The translations under genes and the position numbers were made by a program. The notes below the pieces were generated by a model, which was given only the letters and a program-made list of their open reading frames with translations, made no database searches and was not told the origin of the DNA. Positions 16,357 through 24,435 of a stretch of DNA of 64,000 nt are shown here, one piece after another. Source of the DNA: QZKY01 sp942492925 (lineage in GTDB: Bacteria > Pseudomonadota > Gammaproteobacteria > Burkholderiales > Burkholderiaceae_D); contig OW818641.1 in NCBI GenBank assembly GCA_942492925.1, forward strand, positions 930,001 to 994,000, in the 5' to 3' direction. Every line of letters starts with the position of its first letter. Position 1 is the first letter of the stretch.

Positions 16357-19155
16357 ATGGCGAGTAGCAACAACGTAGCCCAATTTGCAGCCGAAATGAA
16401 AATGCCGGCCGATGTCCTGCTGGAGCAATTGCGCGCGGCAGGCGTCGACAAGCAATCGGCTTCCGATCCGCTCACCAAGGAAGACAAGGACAAGCTGCTG
16501 GGGCATCTTCGTCGTGCGCGCGGGACGGATGCAGAGGGCGAGAAGAAAAAGATTACGTTGACTCGCAAGGAGACGCAGGAAATTAAACAGGCGGATGCTT
16601 CGGGTAAATCCCGCACGATTCAGGTGGAAGTGCGCAAGAAGCGTACCTTTGTGCAACGCGACGAAACGCCTGTGGAAGCACCGCCGGCGAAAGTGGCAAC
16701 GCCGATCATCGATGAAACCGAACGCGCCAAGCGAGCAGAAGAAGCCAAGCGTCAGGCTGAATTGATCGCGCGTCAGGAAGCTGAGTTGCGTGAAAAGCAG
16801 GCGCATCTGGCGCGTTTGGAAGCCGAGAAGATTGCGCAAGCGAACGCTGCCATCCAGGCGCAGCAAGACGCTGAAAAGAAAGCGAAAAAAGCGGAGAAGG
16901 AAGCGGTTGCTGCTGTTGATCCGGCCAAAGCGGCGGAAAGCAAAAAACGCGTTGCTGCGGAAGAGGCAAAGAAAGCTGCCGAAACGGCCGTTCAGCAAGT
17001 CGCGTCGACCGAGCGTGCCCGCAAGGCCGTGGAAGACGAAGTCGCCCAGATCAAGGCGATGATGGCTACGCCGCGCAAGGTTGTGAAGGCACCAGAACCG
17101 GCCCCGGCTGCCCCGGCAGCAGACAAGACGATTCGCAAGCCCACCGACAAAAAGCCAACCTCTGGCGACAAAAAAGAAAAAGCGGTAACGTCGGAAAAGA
17201 AATCAATCAAGTCCGCTAATGTTTCTTCAACCTGGCAGGATGACAGCGCCAAGAAACGCGGCACGGGAATCAAAACGCGTGGGCCGACAGGCCCGGCAGG
17301 GGGGCGTGACAGTTGGCGCGGCAGTGGTCCGAAAGGTCGTCGGTCGTCGCAGCAGGCCGATGACCGCGCCTCGAATTTCCAGGTGCCGACGGAAGCCATC
17401 GTCAAAAATGTGCACGTTCCTGAGACAATTACCGTTGCCGAATTGGCGCATCAAATGTCGGTCAAGGCATCCGAAGTCATCAAGCATTTGATGAAGCTCG
17501 GCCAGATGGTGACGATCAATCAAGTGCTCGATCAGGAAACGGCGATGATCGTCGTGGAAGAAATGGGGCATGTTGCGCATGCTGCCAAGATCGACGACGT
17601 TGAAACGCTGCTGGCCGAAGAGGGCACGCAAGCCGAATATGAAGCACTGCCGCGTGCGCCTGTTGTGACCGTCATGGGCCACGTCGACCACGGCAAGACT
17701 TCGTTGCTCGACTATATTCGCCGCACCAAAGTCGCCACGGGCGAAGCGGGCGGCATTACGCAGCATATCGGCGCCTATCATGTGAAAACGCCGCGCGGCA
17801 TGATTACTTTCCTGGATACGCCAGGCCATGAAGCGTTTACGGCGATGCGTGCACGCGGTGCGCAAGCGACGGATATCGTCATTCTGGTGGTGGCGGCCGA
17901 CGACGGTGTGATGCCGCAAACCAAAGAAGCGATTGCGCATGCAAAAGCGGCCGGTGTGCCGCTGGTGGTGGCGATCAACAAGATGGACAAACCCGGTGCG
18001 AACCGGGATCGCGTCACCCAGGAACTGATTACCGAGCAAGTGCTGCCGGAAGAATATGGCGGCGACGCGCCGTTCGTACCGGTGTCGGCCAAGACGGGTG
18101 AGGGCATCGATTCGTTGCTGGAAAACGTCTTGCTGCAAGCCGAAGTGCTGGAGCTTACGGCACCGGTGGATGCACCGGCAAAGGGTCTGGTGATTGAAGC
18201 CCGTCTCGATCGCGGCAAAGGTCCGGTGGCCACCATTCTGGTGCAATCCGGTACGCTCAAGCGTGGCGACGTGGTGCTGGCGGGTTCGTCATTCGGCCGT
18301 GTGCGCGCGATGATGGATGAAACCGGCAAAGCCATCACGGAAGCGGGGCCAGGCATTCCGGTCGAGATTCAAGGCTTGACCGGCGTGCCGGCGGCTGGCG
18401 AAGAAGTGGTCGTGCTGGCCGATGAGCGCAAGGCGCGTGAAGTGGCTCTGTTCCGTCAAGGCAAGTACCGCGACGTGAAACTGGCAAGACAGCAAGCAGC
18501 CAAGCTGGAAAATATTTTCGAGAACGTGGGCGATGGCGAAGTCAAGAACCTGCCGATGATCATCAAGACCGACGTGCAAGGTTCGCAGGAAGCCCTGTCG
18601 CATGCAATGCAAAAACTTTCGACCGACGAAGTACGCGTGCAGATCGTGCATGCAGCGGTGGGCGGTATTTCGGAATCGGACGTCAACCTGGCGGTGGCAT
18701 CCAAGGCGGTCATCATTGGCTTTAATGTGCGCGCGGATGTGCAGGCGCGTAACTTGGCCGAGAATAATGGCATCGATATCCGCTACTACAACATTATTTA
18801 CGACGCGATCGACGACGTGAAGGCCGCGATGTCCGGCATGTTGGCACCGGAAAAACGCGAGAACGTGATCGGTCTGGTCGAAATCCGTCAAGTCATTCAT
18901 ATCAGTCGTGTGGGTGCCATTGCAGGTTGTCAGGTGCTCGAAGGCATGGTCAAGCGTGCGTCGAATGTTCGTCTGCTGCGTGATCACGTGGTGATTTGGA
19001 CTGGCGAGATTGATTCATTGAAACGCTTTAAGGATGACGTTCGCGAAGTTAAATCCGGTTTTGAATGCGGCCTGACGCTGAAAAACCAGAACGACATCAA
19101 GGAAGGCGATCAACTCGAAGTCTTCGAGGTTCAGGAAATTGCACGCACGCTGTAA
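16357..19155 (+). CDS. infB: translation initiation factor IF-2
   Basis: GTPase that brings initiator fMet-tRNA to the 30S subunit and promotes subunit joining. It has 932 residues. A short IF2_N module at 1-55 (MPADVLLEQLRAAGVDKQ) is followed by a long Ala/Lys/Glu-rich coiled-coil linker (about 60-250) and a basic region; a second IF2_N lies near 350-400. The G domain begins at about 435 with G1 GHVDHGKT, G3 DTPGHEAF and G4 NKMD. The C-terminal domains that bind fMet-tRNA end in EGDQLEVFEVQEIARTL. A possible internal initiation site for a short IF-2 form was not evaluated. Start preceded by AAGAGG. Confidence 0.97.
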   Translation: MASSNNVAQFAAEMKMPADVLLEQLRAAGVDKQSASDPLTKEDKDKLLGHLRRARGTDAEGEKKKITLTRKETQEIKQADASGKSRTIQVEVRKKRTFVQRDETPVEAPPAKVATPIIDETERAKRAEEAKRQAELIARQEAELREKQAHLARLEAEKIAQANAAIQAQQDAEKKAKKAEKEAVAAVDPAKAAESKKRVAAEEAKKAAETAVQQVASTERARKAVEDEVAQIKAMMATPRKVVKAPEPAPAAPAADKTIRKPTDKKPTSGDKKEKAVTSEKKSIKSANVSSTWQDDSAKKRGTGIKTRGPTGPAGGRDSWRGSGPKGRRSSQQADDRASNFQVPTEAIVKNVHVPETITVAELAHQMSVKASEVIKHLMKLGQMVTINQVLDQETAMIVVEEMGHVAHAAKIDDVETLLAEEGTQAEYEALPRAPVVTVMGHVDHGKTSLLDYIRRTKVATGEAGGITQHIGAYHVKTPRGMITFLDTPGHEAFTAMRARGAQATDIVILVVAADDGVMPQTKEAIAHAKAAGVPLVVAINKMDKPGANRDRVTQELITEQVLPEEYGGDAPFVPVSAKTGEGIDSLLENVLLQAEVLELTAPVDAPAKGLVIEARLDRGKGPVATILVQSGTLKRGDVVLAGSSFGRVRAMMDETGKAITEAGPGIPVEIQGLTGVPAAGEEVVVLADERKAREVALFRQGKYRDVKLARQQAAKLENIFENVGDGEVKNLPMIIKTDVQGSQEALSHAMQKLSTDEVRVQIVHAAVGGISESDVNLAVASKAVIIGFNVRADVQARNLAENNGIDIRYYNIIYDAIDDVKAAMSGMLAPEKRENVIGLVEIRQVIHISRVGAIAGCQVLEGMVKRASNVRLLRDHVVIWTGEIDSLKRFKDDVREVKSGFECGLTLKNQNDIKEGDQLEVFEVQEIARTL

Positions 19156-19196
19156 TGAGAATCAAGGCGTGAACGCACTGAAGGAGTTCGACCGTC

Positions 19197-19586
19197 ATGG
19201 CAAAACACAGTAAGTCGATACCCGGACGCGGTTTGCGCGTAGCTGATCAAATTCAGCGCGATTTGGCCGAGATCATTTCCTTGGAGTTGAAGGACCCGCG
19301 CGTCAGCATGGTCACGCTTTCCGAAGTGCAGGTCACGCCGGATTACGCGCACGCGAAAGTGTTTTTTACGACCCTGGCAGATGATCCCAAGGCGGTGCAA
19401 GCGACGATTGAAGGACTCGCCAAGGCATCCGGTTTTCTCCGCGCGCAACTCGGCAAGCGTTTGCACATTCACACCTTGCCGCATTTGACGTTCGTGCATG
19501 ACACGTCCACTTTGCGCGGTATGGCGTTGTCGAACTTGATTGACCAAGCTAACGCTACACGCGCCAAAGACGCTGACGATACCTGA
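19197..19586 (+). CDS. rbfA: 30S ribosome-binding factor RbfA
   Basis: KH-fold protein that binds 17S pre-rRNA in the 30S subunit, needed for 5'-end maturation and cold adaptation. It has 129 residues with RVADQIQRDLAEIISLELKDPRV (about 14-36) and the VSEVQV-type TLSEVQVTPDYAHAKVFFT strand pair, then LGKRLHIHTLPHLTFVHDTS. The start at 19197 follows AAGGAG at about 19181-19186. The stop codon at 19584-19586 merges with the first bases of a large hairpin element. Confidence 0.96.
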   Translation: MAKHSKSIPGRGLRVADQIQRDLAEIISLELKDPRVSMVTLSEVQVTPDYAHAKVFFTTLADDPKAVQATIEGLAKASGFLRAQLGKRLHIHTLPHLTFVHDTSTLRGMALSNLIDQANATRAKDADDT

Positions 19587-19688
19587 TTCCATCCCCAAAT
19601 ACCCCGTGACTTTGTTGGCGCGCTTCGCCGTACTACCAGTACTGTCTTCAGCGCGCCATCGCGTCACAAGCTATTTTGGAATGGAATC
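19585..19688. repeat. ~105-nt intergenic hairpin element, copy 1 (rbfA-truB)
   Basis: Nested inverted repeats fill the gap. Outer arms: GATTCCATCCCCAAATA (19585-19601) with TATTTTGGAATGGAATC (about 19672-19688). Inner arms: GTGACTTTGTTGGCGCGC with GCGCGCCATCGCGTCAC, around a core CTTCGCCGTACTACCAGTAC. The core and the 3' segment CACAAGCT..TATTTTGGAA recur in the thrC-moeA gap. Such a structure could protect or attenuate the operon mRNA. Confidence 0.75.
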
Positions 19689-19703
19689 GAAACCATAACA
19701 GTA

Positions 19704-20651
19704 ATGTCTAACCCTCCTGTAAAAAAACCGCGCATCGACCTCGATGGCGTTTTGCTGCTGGATAAGCCTGTCGGCCTGTCGAGTAACGATGCCTTGCGAA
19801 AAGCCAAGCGGCTGTTGAATGTGAAAAAAGCGGGACATACCGGTACGCTGGACCCGTTTGCGACCGGCTTGTTGCCCCTGTGTTTTGGCGAAGCCACCAA
19901 GTTTTCGCAGGATTTGCTGGATGCTGACAAAGTTTATGAAACGGTCGTGCAGTTGGGCGTGTGCACGACAACGGGTGATCCGGAAGGTGACGTGACGGCC
20001 ACACATGAAGTGAATGTCACGCGAGAACAAATCGAAAAAGTATTGAAACAGTTTGAAGGCGAGATTGAACAAGTGCCGCCGATGCATTCAGCCTTGAAGC
20101 GCGACGGCAAGCCGCTGTACGAATATGCGCGTGCGGGCATCACACTGGATCGCGCCGCGCGCGCAGTGACGATTCATGCACTGGAATGCCTAGCGTACCA
20201 GCCGCCGTTTCTGACCTTGCGCGTGAAATGCAGCAAGGGTACCTACATTCGCGTACTGGGCGAGGATATCGGCAAGGCGCTGGGGTGCGGTGCGCATCTG
20301 CAAGCCTTGCGTCGCACCCAGGTCGGGCATTTGAGCTTGGATGCTGCCCATACGCTCACGGAAATGGAAGCGTTGCCGGAAACGAATCGCGCAACGGTTG
20401 TGAATGCGCCCGATAGCTTGCTCTCGACGTTTCCGGAAATGGTTTTGACAGAAGAGTTGGCTAGACGGTTTTTGCAAGGGCAACGTTTGCCGATGCGGAC
20501 GGAAGGGGCAACGCTGTTGAAGACGGCGGGGCGTGTGCGGGTCTATCGCGCATCGGACAAGATGTTGCTCGGAACCGGATTAATCACATCGTTCGGCGTA
20601 CTCGCACCCGAACGCGTCATCGCCAACATACATGTGCGATGCGGAGTATAG
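19704..20651 (+). CDS. truB: tRNA pseudouridine(55) synthase TruB
   Basis: Converts U55 of the T arm in all elongator tRNAs to pseudouridine and acts as a tRNA chaperone. It has 315 residues. The catalytic aspartate is Asp50 in GHTGTLDPFATGLLP, preceded by GVLLLDKPVGLSSNDAL; further motifs are YEATV-type YETVVQLG, QVPPMHSALKRDGKPLYEYAR and CSKGTYIRVLGEDIG (about 176-191). A C-terminal PUA-like domain follows. Part of the rimP operon, separated from rbfA by a hairpin repeat; no strong promoter of its own was seen. Confidence 0.97.
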   Translation: MSNPPVKKPRIDLDGVLLLDKPVGLSSNDALRKAKRLLNVKKAGHTGTLDPFATGLLPLCFGEATKFSQDLLDADKVYETVVQLGVCTTTGDPEGDVTATHEVNVTREQIEKVLKQFEGEIEQVPPMHSALKRDGKPLYEYARAGITLDRAARAVTIHALECLAYQPPFLTLRVKCSKGTYIRVLGEDIGKALGCGAHLQALRRTQVGHLSLDAAHTLTEMEALPETNRATVVNAPDSLLSTFPEMVLTEELARRFLQGQRLPMRTEGATLLKTAGRVRVYRASDKMLLGTGLITSFGVLAPERVIANIHVRCGV

Positions 20652-20713
20652 GATGTCCCATAGCGAGTGAATCAAATTGATAGAATTTTAAGCCTTTGAA
20701 AGAAATTAAAGAT

Positions 20714-22546
20714 ATGAAAACCAAACGAGCGCTTCGCAATATCGCCATTATTGCCCACGTCGATCATGGCAAGACGACGCTTGTCGATCAATTGCTCCGT
20801 CAATCCGGCACCTTCCGTGAAAACCAGCAGGTAGATGCTCGTGTCATGGATTCCAACGATCTGGAAAAAGAACGCGGCATCACGATTCTGGCCAAGAATT
20901 GTGCGGTCACCTACAAAGACACACACATCAATATTGTCGACACGCCGGGGCATGCCGATTTCGGCGGCGAGGTGGAGCGCGTGCTGTCGATGGTGGATAG
21001 CGTGTTGCTGCTCGTCGATGCCGTGGAGGGCCCGATGCCGCAAACTCGCTTTGTGACGCGCAAGGCGCTGGCGCTCGGACTCAAACCGATTGTGGTGGTC
21101 AACAAAATCGATCGTCCAGGCGCGCGTCCGGACTGGGTGGTGAATGCCACCTTCGAACTGTTCGATAAATTGGGCGCGACGGAAGCGCAACTGGATTTCC
21201 CTGTGGTGTATGCCTCGGCCTTGAACGGCTACGCGAGCCGCGATCCATCGGTGCGCGAAGGGACGCTGGCGCCGCTGTTCGATGCGATTCTGGAATACGT
21301 TCCGGTGCGCGATGACGATCCAGACGGCCCGCTGCAAATGCAAGTTTCCTCCTTGGATTACTCTTCCTACGTTGGCAAGATCGGTATCGGACGTATCTCC
21401 CGCGGTCGGATCAAGGCTTTGCAGGACGTGGTGATCCTGAACGGACCGGATTCCACGCCGATCAAGGCGCGTGTCAATCAGGTGTTGACCTTCAACGGAC
21501 TGGAGCGCGAACTGACGAATGAAGCCATGGCAGGCGATATTGTGCTGATCAATGGTATTGAAGAAGTGGGCATCGGTTCGACGGTATGTGCGCCAGAAGC
21601 GCCGGAAGCCCTGCCGATGCTGACGGTCGATGAACCCACGCTGACCATGAACTTCATGGTGAACACCTCGCCGCTCGCAGGACGCGAAGGAAAGTTCGTG
21701 ACGAGTCGCCAATTGCGCGAGCGTCTGGATCGCGAACTGAAATCGAATGTGGCCTTGCGCGTCGCAGAAACGGATGACGACACTATATTTGAAGTGTCTG
21801 GGCGTGGCGAATTGCATTTGACGATTTTGCTGGAAAACATGCGTCGCGAAGGCTACGAGCTGGCGGTGTCGCGTCCGCGTGTGGTGTACAAGACGATTGA
21901 TGGTGTGCGCCACGAGCCGTATGAATTGCTGACCGTGGATGTGGAAGAAACCAATCAGGGCGGCGTGATGGAGGAATTGGGACAGCGTCGCGGTGAATTG
22001 CAGGATATGCAGCCGGATGGCAAAGGACGTGTCCGTCTCGAATACCGCATTCCGGCACGTGGCTTGATCGGTTTTCAGAGCGAATTCATGACGCTCACGC
22101 GTGGTACTGGCTTGATGAGTCATATTTTCGACAATTACTATCCGGTCGATACCGACAAAGGCGAATTGTCCGGTCGTCGCAACGGCGTCCTCGTGTCGCA
22201 AGATGATGGTGCAGCCGTCGCCTACGCACTGTGGAAGTTGCAGGAACGTGGTCGCATGTTCGTCAGTCACAACGATCCGGTATACGAAGGCATGATCATC
22301 GGCATCCATTCGCGCGATAACGACTTGACCGTGAACCCCATCAAGGGCAAGCAGTTGACCAACGTGCGTGCATCGGGCACGGATGAAGCCGTGCGGCTGG
22401 TGCCGCCGGTTCAGTTGTCGCTGGAATATGCGGTGGAATTCATCGATGACGATGAGCTGGTCGAAATCACGCCGAAGAGCATTCGCTTGCGCAAACGTTT
22501 CCTGAAGGAGCATGAACGCAAGCGCGCGAGTCGCGAAGCGGTTTAA
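20714..22546 (+). CDS. typA: ribosome-associated GTPase TypA/BipA
   Basis: Translational GTPase that assists 50S assembly at low temperature and stress adaptation. It has 610 residues from the ATG at 20714; the frame is open 18 bases further up to a TTG. G motifs: IIAHVDHGKTT (about 12-22), DTPGHADFGGEVERVL, and NKIDRPGARPDWVVN. The TypA-specific C-terminal domain is visible as RGLIGFQSEFMTLTRGTGLMSHIF and IKGKQLTNVRASGTDEA. It follows truB by 62 bases in the same direction; a TAGAAT at about 20680 might be an own -10 element. Confidence 0.96.
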   Translation: MKTKRALRNIAIIAHVDHGKTTLVDQLLRQSGTFRENQQVDARVMDSNDLEKERGITILAKNCAVTYKDTHINIVDTPGHADFGGEVERVLSMVDSVLLLVDAVEGPMPQTRFVTRKALALGLKPIVVVNKIDRPGARPDWVVNATFELFDKLGATEAQLDFPVVYASALNGYASRDPSVREGTLAPLFDAILEYVPVRDDDPDGPLQMQVSSLDYSSYVGKIGIGRISRGRIKALQDVVILNGPDSTPIKARVNQVLTFNGLERELTNEAMAGDIVLINGIEEVGIGSTVCAPEAPEALPMLTVDEPTLTMNFMVNTSPLAGREGKFVTSRQLRERLDRELKSNVALRVAETDDDTIFEVSGRGELHLTILLENMRREGYELAVSRPRVVYKTIDGVRHEPYELLTVDVEETNQGGVMEELGQRRGELQDMQPDGKGRVRLEYRIPARGLIGFQSEFMTLTRGTGLMSHIFDNYYPVDTDKGELSGRRNGVLVSQDDGAAVAYALWKLQERGRMFVSHNDPVYEGMIIGIHSRDNDLTVNPIKGKQLTNVRASGTDEAVRLVPPVQLSLEYAVEFIDDDELVEITPKSIRLRKRFLKEHERKRASREAV

Positions 22547-22566
22547 ACCCGATGCGGTAGAACATC

Positions 22567-23484
22567 ATGCAGACGCCTATGCAAACGTCCAGGCCGCTTT
22601 CCTATCGCGCTGCATTCGTGATGATGATTTGCGCGGCCACGTTGTGGAGCATCGCGGGCGTCTTCACGCGGCATCTGGATGAAGTGCGCGGCTTTGAAAT
22701 GACGTTTTGGCGCAGCCTGGTGACGGCGCTGTTTGTTCTCGCCACGTTGGCCTTCCGCGAAAAGTCGAAGGTCGTGACGTCCGTGCGCAGGGTGGGCTGG
22801 CTCGGCATCCTCTCCGGTTTGTTCTGGGGCGCCATGTTCAGTTGTTTCATGATGGCGCTCACGATGACGACGGTGGCCAACACGCTGGTCGTGGATAGCA
22901 TTGTGCCTTTTCTGACTGCCATTTCAGCGTGGATATTCCTCAAGCAACGCACGCCCTTGCGTACCTGGGTGGCCATTGGTTTAGCGTCGCTGGGTATCGT
23001 CTGGATGTTTGCCGGCAACATGGCCGAATTCGGCACGACGCATCTGGCGGGAATGCTGGTGGCCCTGGTTGTCCCCTTTTCGGCAACTGGCAATTTCATT
23101 ATTCTCCAGAAGGCCGGTCATCAAACCGACTTGATCCCAACCGTCTTTCTAGGCGCGTTCTTTTCTGCCTGCTTCATGTTGCCCTTGGCGTGGCCGTTGC
23201 AATCGTCATGGCATGACATCGGCATCATGGCGCTTTTGGGCGTGTTTCAGCTGGGTTTGCCGTGCATGTTGCTAGTCAAGGCGTCCCGCGCCTTATCGGC
23301 GCCGGAAATTTCGCTGATTGCCATGCTGGAAATCGTGCTGGGGCCGTTTTGGGCGTGGCTTGGCGCGGGCGAAGTGCCTGCCAGTGCAACATTGGTTGGC
23401 GGCAGCTTTGTTTTGGTGGCATTGATTTTGAATGAAGTTGCCATGTTGCGGCAATTGAAGCGAATGAAACAAGACTTCTCTTAA
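22567..23484 (+). CDS. EamA/DMT family transporter
   Basis: Inner-membrane carrier of the drug/metabolite transporter superfamily, of the kind that exports amino acids, nucleosides or other metabolites. It has 305 residues and about ten hydrophobic helices arranged as two EamA repeats; the first starts near AAFVMMICAATLWSIAGVFTRHLD (about 15-38) and the second near LAGMLVALVVPFSATGNFIILQKAG (about 160-184). A conserved Pro/Gly-rich end of repeat two (LLGVFQLGLPCMLLVKASRAL) is present. Substrate unknown. It lies 20 bases behind typA and may be co-transcribed. The second in-frame ATG at 22582 is an alternative start. Confidence 0.88.
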   Translation: MQTPMQTSRPLSYRAAFVMMICAATLWSIAGVFTRHLDEVRGFEMTFWRSLVTALFVLATLAFREKSKVVTSVRRVGWLGILSGLFWGAMFSCFMMALTMTTVANTLVVDSIVPFLTAISAWIFLKQRTPLRTWVAIGLASLGIVWMFAGNMAEFGTTHLAGMLVALVVPFSATGNFIILQKAGHQTDLIPTVFLGAFFSACFMLPLAWPLQSSWHDIGIMALLGVFQLGLPCMLLVKASRALSAPEISLIAMLEIVLGPFWAWLGAGEVPASATLVGGSFVLVALILNEVAMLRQLKRMKQDFS

Positions 23485-23563
23485 GCAACACGTTTTTGTG
23501 GCAGGGCTTGGGGTCATAAAACAGAAAATTTTTTTTCGCGTACGCAAAAACCGGCAATCCGCA

Positions 23564-23593
23564 TTGACACGAGATGCGTCGGGCTTGTCTAAT
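23564..23593 (+). promoter_or_regulatory. promoter of hupB
   Basis: Consensus TTGACA (23564-23569), an 18-base spacer and TCTAAT (23588-23593). The resulting leader before the HU gene is about 100 bases. Confidence 0.6.
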
Positions 23594-23697
23594 GTACGCT
23601 CAGGATTTTGTACAGGTTGTCTGTAGTGTTTGTAGAGTGTTCTGAAGATATTGGCAGGATTTTTGAGGGTTAACCGCACTATCTCAGGGGGGGAAGA

Positions 23698-23970
23698 GTG
23701 AACAAGACAGAGTTGATTGAACATATTGCCAAAACGGCTGACATTTCCAAGGCTGCGTCGGGTCGAGCGCTGGATGCTATGGTTGGCGCAGTGGAAATGA
23801 CGCTGAAAAAAAATGGCAGTGTGACATTGGTGGGGTTCGGTACGTTCAGCGTGGGCAAGCGCGCAGCACGAACCGGCCGTAACCCGCGGACTGGAGAGGC
23901 CATAAAAATCAAGGCCGCAAAAGTTCCTAAATTTAGGGCTGGCAAAGCTTTGAAAGATGCGGTAAACTAG
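23698..23970 (+). CDS. hupB: DNA-binding protein HU
   Basis: Nucleoid-associated histone-like protein of 90 residues that bends and wraps DNA as a dimer. The diagnostic GFGTFSVGKRAARTGRNPRTGEAIKIKAAKVPKFRAGKALKDAVN fills the C-terminal half, with the DNA-intercalating Pro in RNPRTGE. The start is GTG at 23698, with a strong AGGGGGGGAAGAG-type ribosome site directly before it. It is followed at 40 bases by two tRNA genes and then ppiD, an arrangement related to hupB-ppiD in enterobacteria. HU rather than IHF is indicated by the N-terminal MNKTELIEHIAKTADISKAAS. Confidence 0.96.
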   Translation: MNKTELIEHIAKTADISKAASGRALDAMVGAVEMTLKKNGSVTLVGFGTFSVGKRAARTGRNPRTGEAIKIKAAKVPKFRAGKALKDAVN

Positions 23971-24010
23971 CGGTCTTTGGTGATTTCGAGTCATCATGGA
24001 TTTTGGATGT

Positions 24011-24086
24011 GGGTGCTTAGCTCAGTTGGTAGAGCGGCGCCCTTACAAGGCGTAGGTCGGGAGTTCGAGCCTCTCAGCACCCACCA
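24011..24086 (+). tRNA. tRNA-Val (anticodon TAC)
   Basis: Complete cloverleaf: acceptor GGGTGCT (24011-24017) with AGCACCC (24076-24082), D arm with AGCTCAGTTGGTAGAGC, anticodon TAC at 24044-24046 in the loop between CGCCC and GGCG, T arm GGGAGTTCGAGCCTCTC, and encoded CCA (24084-24086). Confidence 0.97.
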
Positions 24087-24114
24087 GCAGTTTGCGCCAA
24101 ACATAAGAAATTCA

Positions 24115-24191
24115 GGAGTGGTAGTTCAGTTGGTTAGAATACCGGCCTGTCACGCCGGGGGTCGCGGGTTCGAGCCCCGTCCACTCCGCCA
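24115..24191 (+). tRNA. tRNA-Asp (anticodon GTC)
   Basis: Acceptor GGAGTGG (24115-24121) with CCACTCC (24181-24187), D loop AGTTCAGTTGGTTAGAAT, anticodon GTC at 24149-24151 between CCGGC and GCCGG, T arm CGCGGGTTCGAGCCCCG, discriminator G and encoded CCA. It lies 28 bases behind tRNA-Val, so both are probably cut from one transcript. Confidence 0.97.
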
Positions 24192-24202
24192 GCAACGAAG
24201 AC

Positions 24203-24233
24203 AAAAAGGCGAACGAAAGTTCGCCTTTTTTCT
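24203..24233 (+). terminator. intrinsic terminator of the tRNA transcript
   Basis: Stem AAAAAGGCGAAC (24203-24214) with GTTCGCCTTTTT (24219-24230), loop GAAA, then further T. It directly follows tRNA-Asp. Confidence 0.92.
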
Positions 24234-24435
24234 TTTGTGAAACCCCAAATAAACGGTTTGCTCTTTGGGCGCTTGCACCGGTTCTTCGATGTTTCTTTGT
24301 TTACAGCAGAAAACACTGTTTTTTTTGACTCATTTTTGCTTGCCAGTGTTTCAAAGACACAAGCTGACAGGATGCTGTGAAATTGGCCTGCCTTTTGCAG
24401 TATCATCTTGCTTTTAACACTTACCATTCACAGCC

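Noticed and set aside
23485..23697. Small RNA upstream of hupB
   Set aside because: Only a promoter and leader are visible; no independent terminator.
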